64,000 bases of DNA from Nymphalis io. Taxonomy: Eukaryota; Arthropoda; Insecta; Lepidoptera; Nymphalidae. The stretch is taken from contig NC_065898.1 of NCBI RefSeq assembly GCF_905147045.1, positions 1,488,001 to 1,552,000 on the forward strand. The letters run 5' to 3'. Each line of letters opens with the position of its first letter. Positions within the stretch are counted from its first letter, which is position 1. The position numbers and the translations under genes are program-made. Under the pieces are notes generated by a model. It had not been told where the DNA came from, made no database searches, and saw nothing but the letters and a program-made list of their open reading frames with translations. Below, in pieces: positions 1 through 12,700 of the stretch.

Positions 1-413
1 TTTTTGTATTCGATATAAGTATAACAATCTGTGACCGCGTCAATTACGAACGAATTTAATATATATATTATAATATTTTGCCACTTTATGGTATATAATG
101 AATTAATCATTTAATTTATACATTAATTAAAATTATAAGTTTTTTTTTTTAAACTAGCAGTAGCTAGTAGTAGAATGAAATAAAACACAATCAGAAAAAT
201 TTATTATAGTTTTTATGTTTAGTTTATTACTATTTTTTTTAATGTAAAATTTTAAATTTTAGTTTTTTATATTTAATATTTGAGTTGAGCTTAGTTATAT
301 AAGGTGCTTGCTATGGTGCTATAATTAAAAAAGCAGATAGATATTCATAAGATTTTAAGAGCACATTTGTTATTCTTTTTTTGTAATATTTAAAAAAAAA
401 ACACTTTTTACAG
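1..413. other. Intron 5' of first visible GBF1 exon
   Basis: AT-rich sequence with poly-T and poly-A runs. No coding similarity is seen. It ends in a pyrimidine tract and the cag acceptor at 411-413. The upstream GBF1 exons must lie outside the window. Confidence 0.7.
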
Positions 414-3400
414 AACTCCTCCGTCGCAACGCGGAGCAATGTCTCCGGGACATGACTCAGTTGATTTTCATGAGACTCCCCCTGTTCCCCCCGGAAGACG
501 CGGCCACGAATTTCACAACCGTCGGTCTATCGCTGAAGCGAAGGGACAAGTCCGCTAAGAAGAAAATAACGTCAGCTACCAGTAAGTATTGTCAAAAAAT
601 TGAAAGTCAAAATATACTTTATTCAGGAATGCTCGCACAAAACTGAACTAAAATTATTTTTTTTTAAAATAAAGATAACTATCACCGATTCGGAATGTAC
701 ATTTGAGACGAACCGACAAGAAACTCAGTAGATACACTTTATAGTAATCAAAAAATTACATGTAATTTATAATAATACACAATATATCCTTTATATCTTA
801 TAATTTATATATCCTGTATGAAAATCAACTAAGACTTACTCCAAGTTCTTTCATCATTTATATAATCCTGTACAGTTGTTGTATCCTGTACAGTCAGTGG
901 TTACACTGGGTCACCCACCCTTCAAACGGGAACACAACAATACTAAATATTGCTGTTTTGCGGTAGAATATCTGTAGAGTGGGTGGTACTTATCCAGACG
1001 AGCTAGTACAAAGCCCTACCTAAGAGTAAATGTAGCATGTAATTTTTTTTTATAACTACTAAAGACCGATTTAAATACTTACAAGCCACATGAAGCTAAT
1101 TCGGTTCTAAATGAAAAAAAATCTTACCTTATTCGCGATTTTTTTTTTTTTCGTTTTTTCAAGAAATATTAATGTTCTTGATTTCATTAATTTAATTTAT
1201 TACATTATTTATCATAAGCGTTTTTCAAGAAACTTGAAATCATTATTTAACAACAGCATCGTTAAAACACATTCAAAATGGAACAATAATACATATATTG
1301 TTTATTATTTAATTATTTTTGACCGTGTTGATTGTAAATAAAATTATGTACTTAACTATTTCAATTTGTTAATTTTTATATAAATGTTACGTTATCTAAA
1401 GTTTGTATTAAGCGGGTAAAAATAAATAGGTTATAGGGAAATGTAGTTTCCAGAATATTCTCACTAGATGGCGCTGATCGTATTTAAATCGCGCTAACGA
1501 GTTGTTTGCCGCAAAATATATAGTGTCGACCACGATTAGGCTTAGATTAAAAAGGGTGTTTACCGCTTTGATGGTACGTACGCCTTCGCGGTGTGCGGGG
1601 TATGGTTATCAAGACATACTCAACACGTAATTTTTGTATACAGGAGGCAGTTGGCTACCCATAAGTACCGGCGCCTCTTCAGAATAATTCAATATATACC
1701 AAAGACTAAGTGGATTTAAATCTGTTAATATGCAATCAAACAGCGCTACCAAAGCGAAAACTAATCTTATATAAAAAAAAAATTGAAAACGCTTAAAAGA
1801 TTCTGTTTGAGTACTGAAATACAATAAATATAATAAAAAAAGTTTATATTATTATAAAGTATTTTTTATCTATATATAATATTTGAGATAAATGTTTTAT
1901 ATATGTAACATTTAATAATTTTTAGCCACTTGATGGTAAGTGGTCACCAACGCCCATAGACATTGGCATTGTAAGAAATGTTAACCATCGCTTACATCAC
2001 CAATGCGCCACCAACCTTGGGAACTAAGATGTTATGTCCCTTGTGCCTGTAATAACACTGGCTCAATCACCTTTCAAACCGGAACACAACAATATCAAGT
2101 ATTGCTGTTTTGCGGTAGAATATCTGATGTGTGGGTGGTACCTACCCAGACGAGCTTGCACAAAGCCCTACCATCAGTAAATAGTAATAGTAAATAGTAG
2201 TAAATAATAACGTTAGCGTTTCTATTCAAGGTACAAATTCCTTAGAGAGAAAGACGTCGATTACGGAACCGATCGGCGCCGTTGACTCTGAAGTTGATTC
2301 GGACTCAATTAAGCAAAGTGTTCAAAAAATCAAGTAAGTATGGATGACGCGTTTGTTGTTTCATATTATAAATACGCTATCACACAAATTGCACCAATAA
2401 TACTGATATGTATTAAATTATACTGTATATTCCAGTATACTATATATATAGAAGCCGAGATGGCCCTGTGGTAAGAACGCGTGAATCTTAACCGATGATC
2501 GTGGGCTCAAACCCGGGCAAGCACCACTGAATTTTCATGTGCTTAATTTGTGTTTATAATTCATCTCGTGCTTAAAGGTGAAGGAAAACATCGTGAGGAA
2601 ACCTGCATGTGTCTAATTTCATTGAAATTCTGCCACATGTGTATTCCACCAACCCGCATTGGAGCAGCGTGGTGGAATAAGCTCCAAACCTTCTCCTCAT
2701 AAGGGAGACGAGGCCTTAGCCCAGCAGTGGGACATTAACAGGCTGTTACTGTTACTGTTGTATATTTATATAATATAGTATTATATTGCAATGGTAGGAG
2801 CGAAGTTGAATATTGCAATTTTTTTTTTAATATTTCCTGTTATTGTTAACTGTTATTTTATACTTTTAATTTATAAATTACTGGATAATTTTATTGCACA
2901 ATGGAGGTTTTTTTTAATGTTTGTGAAAAACAACTTCTCTTTACAATGCTCTAAAACTTTGTACAATCTACAAGTGAAAACTTTATTAGTTATTGTTTAA
3001 TTCAAAGTAATATTTTATGTTTACCATATTAAATAAAGTATAAAATAATATAAACATATATTAAAATATTATATGCGATTTGCTAATAGCTCTGCTTTAA
3101 TACGCGCTACAAACTGTTCTTGATTATTAACGTTACTTATAAACGTTACTCAATGTTTTATCTTTTTCTCTCATTAGTGATTTGACATTTGAAAGAAGAA
3201 GACAGCGTTGTTAAAATAATCACCCGCTAATCTTTTTTTTATATTCAGTTAGTCTAATAATGTTTATTAAATTCATTGTAATATTTAAAAAAAAAGTTAA
3301 AAACTTCTATTTGGTCAGTTTTAAATAAAATAAATTAGTGTCTGTGGTATAAAATGACGGATGTTTAGTCGACTATATCATGGGCAAAGAAATGTTAAGT

Positions 3401-3737
3401 GATAGAACAGCAAATTGCCTGATATTCAACTTTCAAAATGTGAAGGTTTTCGAAATGACGTCATATAATGTATCACGTAATCTCATAATTTTCAGTCAAG
3501 ATAAGAATCTGATAAACGAATCAGAAATAACAATCGAACCAGTCGATCAAGTCAAAAGTCCGTCGAAGAAACACGCGCGTCACTCCTCTATGGACTTGGC
3601 AGCGACCGAAAACTCGTCAATAACTCAGCTGCTAGAGAAGTGCGTGAGCAACACGGAGAGCGGAGAAAACGAAACGGAAGGAGAGAAGAAACCTGATGAA
3701 GAAGATGTTGAAGTTGTCGAAGCTACGGATGTTGATG
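414..3737 (+). CDS. GBF1: GBF1 exons 1-3: DCB end and acidic/Ser linker
   Basis: Exon 414-581 begins in mid-codon after a cag acceptor and encodes the family block with [19 protein letters not shown], the end of the DCB region used for dimerisation. Exons 2231-2333 and 3496-3737 encode a hydrophilic linker rich in Ser, Glu, Asp and Lys, including runs such as [13 protein letters not shown]. The linker is poorly conserved in the family, so exons 2 and 3 rest mainly on matched phases (1, 2, 1) and good splice sites (gtaagt donors at 582 and 2334, gtatat at 3738). A short alternative exon elsewhere in these introns cannot be excluded. Confidence 0.85.
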
Positions 3738-6700
3738 GTATATTAATTTTCTTGTTCTTCTTCTTATATGGCATAGTACATTAATAATAATTAAACCACT
3801 AAAGCACACACAATGACGAATACACAGACGCACACAATCATCAATTTCAATTCATCATCAATTTAATTAATCCTTCGTATATGCGCTCCCAATTTTGCAC
3901 CCGTAGTATGCCGGAGCGTAGATATGCGCTCGAACGTTATCTCACAGTTCAAATTTTTTTGTTTTACACTACACTATAGAAACATATACCTAGCTCTTTT
4001 TTATCCATAGTAGTTAATATATATTTGTCTCCTTCTCTCTTTTTTATTAGATTATCTTTTCGACCAATCGGCGACGACGAAATTCAAGTCGCAAATTCGC
4101 GCGCCAACATCATTATTTCGAATGTTCGCGGCCATATTTGTGAAAATTTCGTTAATTGCAAAATGTTTTTCGAACATAATTAACAACAGTAAAGTGATTT
4201 AATTCATGTTAACAAAGGTTCTCGGGTAAGCGTAGTATTTTATATTCTATATATAAAATAGCTTTTTGTACTTCTTCCGCAACAATTTTAGTTTACCCTA
4301 AATAAAACTAATATTTTTTTTTTTTTAAATTATCATTAAATTATAATATTCATAATTTATATTTTAATTATTTAAATACAGTTATCATATTAAATTAATT
4401 TCATACGTAGGTATCCTTCAATCTTTTTAAAATCATTTTTGTATCAATAAGATTCAGGTGTCAGTTTCAGGTTGTGTTCGTCTCTTACTATTTTTGAACT
4501 CATTTTATAACTTCAATGTTTCATATACAAGAAAATGAATAAAATACATAATAATTTTCATAGATACACTATAGCGAGATCTAAATATACTTTACATTTT
4601 TAACAGATTTTGTTGTTTTAACTTAACAGTCATATTTTTTATTTACACATTAATTACATTTTAATTTAAATACTAATATAAGATACATACTTATAGGTGA
4701 AATGTTGTTGTTAATTACGAAACAAAGATTTATTGTTTAGATGGAATTGAAACGGATCAATCTAGGATAATATTTTGCCTTTACCGGAATCACATACAAA
4801 ACATTGATCAGGTCGACGTGCAAAGATCTGAAGCCTAAGGCTTTAAGTTTTTTTTTTTTTTTATATTAACAACAAAATCAGACTAGATTCGTCCAAGAGA
4901 CGAATATTGTAAGTATTGATAGTAGGTACTTGAATTTGTAGATATAATAATCTTATTCATATTAGTTAGTAATTTATAACATCTTGAATATAAACATATT
5001 CAATTGAATAAATGTTTTAGTTAAAAATTTCTATAATAGAAAAAAAAAAAAATTATTTTATTTTTTATTTGAATGTTAAGTTAGCCTATAATTGATATAT
5101 ATTTTGTTACACTATTTTTATATAAGCAATTAGAAAATGTTTTACTTACTATAATGGCTTCCTAATTAATAAAAAAACGATATGAGGGCAACGTAACAGA
5201 CATGTCAAATAATCTCATTATTTTACAACCGTCTCGTAATATTCACTCGTAACAGTTTTATTCGAACCAGATCTTCATAGGATTTTATAGGGAGGAAGCG
5301 GTGATATAAATAATGAAAAGGCGTAAGGACGATCCGTGGATTATATCTGAGAAAACCTTATATGAACAGATACATTTTTTAACATTTTATGGTAAAAAGA
5401 AAACTTATTTACAAAATTTTATACAAATACTAAAGAGTATAGACATTTGAAATATTTTTTGCAACGTACAAAACACAACGGATAAAAGCATAATGGAAAA
5501 GATTTTCATCATACCGATGAATTTGGTTGGCTATACCAAATCATACCTATGAAAGAGACAGAAAAAAACTATCTCTTTCTTAGGTATGTTCTTTCTCTTT
5601 CACTCGATAAAGCGGCGGCAGATACAGCATTTCTCATGGTGTGTGATGCGGCATACGAAGGGTTAAAAGAATAAGGACATAAGTGAGGAGTAAACTTAAC
5701 TAAATAAAACCAAAAAGGAGGTGTATAAAAGCGAAAATATCCTATTAAGAGATATTTCCTCGCCTTTGGTCCAGTTAGATTGGTGTCCCTTCGGCAATGG
5801 CGTAACTAGCCTTTTCTTGCCTCTATGCCAAAGGTCTCCTGAGTGAAAGTCCACTGCCGAGCGTTGGACGAGAAGTCGGCTAGTCCGACTAGCGTCTAAC
5901 TTTGAGGACCATTCTACTTTTTTTAGAACAAAAGAGTAGACCTATAATTACAGACATATTCCTCGTTGTCCTCAAAAAAGAAAATTTTAAATCGCGTGTG
6001 CGAAAATTTAAGACCTTTGAATTTTTCTTGCGTTTATTCTAATATGAATGAACGAAGAAAAGTTTTGATATAAAGGAATCGTTTGTGGCTCACTGAGGCA
6101 TCCTTGAATCAACCCCATGCGACCGCATTGGTTACTTTGGCATAGCTACGCCACTATTCTTCGAGCAATGAGAGTGCACCTGTGCTCACATCTACTAAAA
6201 TAAAAGTATATTCTTTATTCCCTCAGATCCCACACAACCGGAACCTCAATCCGCCAAAGAAGATATTCAAAACGAAAGCAGCGAGAAGTTAGAGGAATAT
6301 GTAAATAATAGAGGCATTCGGTTCACGCCACAGGACGAGTCACTTAACTTGCAGCCGTATGGGTTGATCTGTGTGCGGGAGTTGTTCAGGTTAGTTAGTA
6401 GACGATTATTGAGTAAGGTACCTGATTGTACTTTTTTAACTGGAATTTTGTGATGAAATTGACTTTAAGAGTAAGTTGCAATTATTATTTTATATTGAAA
6501 ATTTGTTTCAATGTAATGAAACTTTAAAATTGTGGCTGTTTCGATATCAGCTTAATTCATCACGTATAAACCACAAACCATGCTAGAGGTGACAATCGAG
6601 GGCTCCAACTTAAGCCACTAAGAACACTAGTAGTTCAGAAGTAGCTACGGTAAAATAATTAGCTGACAAGTTTGATATAAAGCACTTTACAATCAAGAAT

Positions 6701-9700
6701 ACACTGATGGGTATACAGTCACAGTAACAGCCTGTTAATGTCCCACAGCTGGGCTAAGGCCTCCTCTCCCTTTTGAGGAGAAGGTTTGGAGTTTATTCCA
6801 CCGCGCTGCTCCAATGCGGGTAGGTAGAATACACATGTGGTATAATTTCAATGAAGTAGCAGGTTTCCTCACGATGTTTTCCTTCACCGTCAAGCACGAG
6901 ATCAATTATAAACACAAATTAAGCACATGAAAATTCAGTGGTGCTTGCCCGGGTTTGAACCCACGATCGTCGGTTAAGATTCACGCGTTCTAACCACTAG
7001 ACCATCTCGACTTAGTTTGACTTAGTTGGGGGTCCTACTCTCCTCGGTAAGTCGTAAATACGTGTAATGACGTAGGTACGTCATGAGATGAATTCGACTT
7101 TGACCAAATCATGATTGGTATATGGCTTGTAAAATTCGACCTGAATATTTTTTCCAGATTCCTGATATCTCTGTGCAATCCACTAGACACGCAGAACACG
7201 TCCGCCATGGTCCACCTAGGGCTCAGTCTGGTGGCCACGGCTTTGGAAGTTGGAGCGGATCAGATCGCCAAGTACCCGTCACTGCTCTACCTAGTAAAGG
7301 ATTCGCTTTGCCAGAACTTGTTGAGCGTGAGTTACTCAAACATAACTGATTTGCTATGCTACCTAATTGTCTTTTAGAGGTTCGAGGTTTTTACATGACT
7401 ACCTAAAAATAAATATATAATAAAGTAAATACAATATAAATTAACTTTATTTTCAGTTGCTAGATACGGAAAGAATATCGATATTCGCGCTGGATCTTCA
7501 AATTTGGTTTCTTCTTTTCGAAGCCCTCAGAATCCACCTCAAGTACCAAATGGAGGCATTCTTTAGGAAAATAATAGATACAGTATCCGCTGACACTACG
7601 AAGTCCATATACGAATTAAAAGAAATACACCACATAGCGTTGGAGAATTTAGCCCAAATGTTCAGGATACCCGGCCTTTGTACGGAACTGTATTTGAACT
7701 TTGACTGTGACGTTTATTGCACCAATATTTTCGAAGAACTGGCGAAACTGTTATCGAAGAACGTCGTTTCTTCGACCGCTTATAACATCCACACGATGTC
7801 CTTGGAGGCGTTGATGACGATCATCGATGCTATAGAAATGGGCACGATGCAAAAAGTGGAGATAGAGAACGTGGAAGAAGAGAAAGAGGTGGAGTTCGAC
7901 GTACGAGGGGGTCACGTGACTTTGGAGCTCGGTGGGATGGATGATGCTTCTGTAGTCAGCGATCACGTGACTCATGATATAAGCCAGTATTTCGGCGGTG
8001 GGAGAACTGGGAGACATAAGCCGTCTACGGATTTGCCGTCTGAAGCTGAGTTAGACAATGTTAGAAATATGAAAAAGGTAAATTGTGTTACTCTCAAAAT
8101 ATTGAAGTATTAAATAGCAAAAGTTATGTAGAATGATAAATAAGTTAGTTACCAAAATAGTATATCAAATAAACGAATCGTGAAATATTCTAAATTCATA
8201 CACTTTTCCTCAGTGGGTCACTCAGGGTACGGAGCTGTTCAACCAGAAACCGGAGCGGGGTATAGAGTTCCTTCAGGAGCATGGTGTGTTACCTACCCCA
8301 CTGGATCCGCACCAAGTAGCTTTGTTTCTCAGAGAGAATCCAGATTTGGACAAGAAAATGATTGGTGAGTCACCTATTGTTAAGATTTATTTTTAAATGG
8401 CAGGTGTATTCAATATAAAAGTGCATATAATATATTCTTGGATATTCGCTCCTTAGGTTTTTTAAAAAAAAAGAAATTCACAACTTATGTAACTTCAATA
8501 TTATCTCTTCTTATCTATAATATATCAAATCTCGTATAAATATAACCTGTGAGCCCGAATTTAATTGGCAAAAAATAGCCAATATTTTAATTTTAATCAG
8601 CAGTTTTCAAAGCCAAGAACACTTCTCTCTCGTGATTATTTAGTATTTTATGGTTCATTTAGTAGAAATACTACTTAACAATCTAACAAAAAACTAAGAA
8701 AAAAAAGCTGATTATGATTGCTTTCATAATATATAGCCTTGGTAATAAACGTTTCATAGCGGGCGAATAGTTGGACATTAATTTCTTTCACCGATTGTAT
8801 AACTAAATAATTTTTGCACGACAGGTGAATATATATGCAAGCGATCCTCTCGCGAGGAAGAAGGCGGGCCGAGCATACTGACGGCGTTCGCGGACAGCTT
8901 CGACTACACCGGGCTGCGCATCGACCAGGCGCTCCGCCTCTACCTCGAGACCTTCCGCCTGCCGGGGGAGGCGCCGCTCATCTCGCTCGTCATGGAGAAG
9001 TTCGCCGAGCGCTGGCATGTGAGTGGCCTTGTGGGCTGGGGTGGGAGTAGGACTGTTAATTCGCGAGGGTCGACCTTGACTTTATAGTTTTGTGCCGTGT
9101 GCACACACGCACTACGGAAGCGTATTCCATATTTGGAATCTATAAGCAGTAATAAATCGATGTGTTTAAATTATTATTCAGTCGCTCTGTAACTCTGACA
9201 TTAAATGGACTTCAAATTTAATTGAAGTTTATTTTAAATACCCCAAGTAAGGTACAATTGGTGACCCGACGTTTATGCAAGAATATAACATGACTAGCTC
9301 AAGCAGTTAACTTTTTAGAGTTAGTTTAGAGTAACAGCTTTTTAATGTCCCATTGTTGGGTATAGGCCTTCTTATATTATTAGAAGATGTTTAAAGCTTA
9401 TTCCTCTATTCGGCTCCAATACACAGGATGTCCTGTGCTCAATTTCTTCTTATTTTCCATTTTTTAATTTTATAACGTATAAATTAGAAGTTTGTAATTA
9501 ATGCACATAAGATCAATTGTGTTTTCTATAGTCGACAAACGGTGAACCCTTCGCGAATACCGATGCGGCGTTCCGTTTGGCCTACGCCGTGATCATGTTG
9601 AACGTGGACCAGCACAATAATAACGCGAAGAAATTGAACGTGCCGATGACGGTGGAGGACTTCGTGCGCAATCTTCGAGGTTGCAACGGAAATGGAGAAT

Positions 9701-12700
9701 TCGAACAAGCTATGTTGGAAGCTATATTCCATTCGATTAAGTAAGTCGAACCGGTTTTTTGCGGTTTTTGAAAAGTTTTATTGTATCTCAATCGTTACCA
9801 AATATGATTAGATCTAGATTACCATTTTCTTAACGCAGAGAAGGAAAGAACTGCTTATGTATCTCTCTCCAAGAAAGTTTTACTTAGGCTCTAAAAACCA
9901 GTGAAATTCTTTAACGCCAAAATGAGATTTGAGGATCGCTTGTGTGTTTCATCGCTATGTCCCGGGGTACAGTAATCTCTATACCCCGATAAACCAGCAT
10001 TATGATATAATATAAATGACCTCAATGAACTGCAGAGGTGAAAAATGGCCTTGAATTAACGACGCCTGCCACTATCTATCAGTGAAGTCCAGGTAATCCC
10101 TGGATTATGTACATAACTGTGGATGTAGACTTGGGAATGAATATTATTTACTGATGGTAGAGCTTTGTTCAAGCTCGTCTGGGTAGGTAGCACCCACTCA
10201 TCAGATATTCTACCACAAAACAGCATTGCTTGGTATTGTTGTGTTCCGGTTTGAAGGGTGAATAAGCCAGTGTAATTACAGGCATAAGGGACATAACATG
10301 TTAGTTCCCAAGGTTGGTGGAGCACTGGTGATTCAAGCGATGGTTAACATTTCTTACAATGCCAATGTCTATGGGCGTTGGTGACCACTTACCATTAGGT
10401 GGCCCATATGCTCGACCGCCTTCCTATTTAATAAAAAAAAAGAATAACATTGAAAATTTTAGTTTATGTCATAAATGTGTAAAATTAAAGTAACAACTGC
10501 TTACAAGCTGGTGTTCGTGTATTGCAGGAACGAGGAGATGGTGATGCCGGCCGAGCGCGTGGGCCCGCTGCGCGACGCGTACCTGTGGCGCGTGCTGCAG
10601 CGCCGCGCCCGCACCGCCGCCGCGCGATACCGCCTCGCGCCGCCGCACCCGCACGCGCTGCACGCGCGCCTGCTGCCCGTCGCCTGCCCGCCCGCGGTCA
10701 GTGGCACGCACGCACACTCACACACACACCCGCACGCGCTGCACGCGCGCCTGCAGCCCGTCGCCTGCCCGCCCGCGGTCAGTGGCACGCACGCACACTC
10801 GCACACACACCCGCACGCCCTGCACGCGCGCCTGCTGCCTGTCGCCTGCCCGCCCGCGGTCAGTGGCACGCACGCACACTCGCACACACACCCGCACGCC
10901 CTGCACGCGCGCCTGCTGCCTGTCGCCTGCCCGCCCGCGGTCAGTGGCACGCACGCACACTCGCACACACACCCGCACGCCCTGCACGCGCGCCTGCTGC
11001 CCGTCGCCTGCCCGCCCGCGGTCAGTGGCACGCACGCACACTCACACACACACCCGCACGCGCTGCACGCGCGCCTGCAGCCCGTCGCCTGCCCGCCCGC
11101 GGTCAGTGGCACGCACGCACACTCGCACACACACCCGCACGCCCTGCACGCGCGCCTGCTGCCTGTCGCCTGCCCGCCCGCGGTCAGTGGCACGCACGCA
11201 CACTCGCACACACACCCGCACGCCCTGCACGCGCGCCTGCTGCCCGTCGCCTGCCCGCCCGCGGTCAGTGGCACGCACGCACACTCGCACACACACCCGC
11301 ACGCCCTGCACGCGCGCCTGCTGCCTGTCGCCTGCCCGCCCGCGGTCAGTGGCACGCACGCACACTCGCACACACACCCGCACGCCCTGCACGCGCGCCT
11401 GCTGCCCGTCGCCTGCCCGCCCGCGGTCAGTGGCACGCACGCACACTCGCACACACACCCGCACGCCCTGCACGCGCGCCTGCTGCCCGTCGCCTGCCCG
11501 CCCGCGGTCAGTGGCACGCACGCACACTCACACACACACCCGCACGCGCTGCACGCGCGCCTGCTGCCCGTCGCCTGCCCGCCCGCGGTCAGTGGCACGC
11601 ACGCACACTCACACACACACCTGCATGCGCAGTAATTGACTAATGAATGCAAAATAGTGTGACGGTGGTGTGGGCCCGCAGGTGACGGCGCTGTCGGCGG
11701 CGTTCGAGCGCGCGGCGCCGCCCAGCGCGGCGGACGTGTCGGCCAGCGCCCCGCGCGACTGCCCGGCGCTGGTGGCGCTGGGCGGGCTGGAGCGCTGCGC
11801 GGCGCTGCTGGCGCGCCTGCCCGCCGACACGCTGTCGCTCGACACGCTGCTGCTCACGCTCTGCAAGTTCACCGGCCTGCTGGCGCCGCAGCACACCTCC
11901 TACATCGCCATCGGTACGTCGGCCCGCCCACTGCACTCATTTTTTACTCAAAGGAGCCGAAATTTAGAGGAGCGTTTGTACCCGCAGGCGTGTCGCTGGG
12001 GCAGGCGACCAAGGCGCAGTGCGCCCTGCGACGCGCGTGCGCGGTGGCGGCGCGACACGCCGACTGCGTGCGCGACAGCTGGCGCCACCTGCTGGAGATT
12101 GTCAACACGCTCTACATCGGCCGACTGCTGCCTCAGGTACTGCATACACATCATAATAACACTAATTAACCTGATAGCATACTCAAAAATAACGACTCTC
12201 AGCCGATCAAAAACACTAATCAACTGCGCATATTACAAGTGCAAGCATGGATGTAATGACAACTGCAATAATCATGTTTCTACGAGACAAATTTGAGACC
12301 CGACAAAACTTGACTAAAATTATTATTGCCCGGTGTTTTATGCGACACGGTGTTAATAAAATTATAGATTGTAGTTTATTAATGAATGATATATTTATAC
12401 TATAAATTAAATCGACGTCTATATTTCTATAATGATGTAATGTTTGTTTGTGAATATAGTGTCTGGTGGAAGCAGAAGATTACTTGGCGCCCGAGGGCAA
12501 AGTATCGTTGATACGGGAAGCAGTCAGAGGCAGCGATAGTGGGCTGCTCTCTAGCATATATTCCTACATAGCGCTCGGGGAAAGTGGTATGTTGGATATA
12601 ATACTATTTATATTTTAATATTATATTATCTCAGAGCTGGGTTATTCATGTCCATGAGAAAATCACATGTGCTAAAAGTACATTAATTGAAGTTTAATAT

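Noticed and set aside
2452..2525. Functional tRNA gene
   Set aside because: A-box and B-box-like text is present but the sequence does not fold as a complete cloverleaf and continues into a SINE body.
10646..11617. CRISPR-like regular array
   Set aside because: Units are contiguous with no unique spacers and the context is a eukaryotic exon/intron boundary.
10501..11652. Long open frames (over 300 codons) on both strands across the minisatellite
   Set aside because: A repeat unit that is a multiple of three and rich in GC lacks stops in several frames at once. Only the + frame continuous with GBF1 exon 10 has a biological reason to be read.
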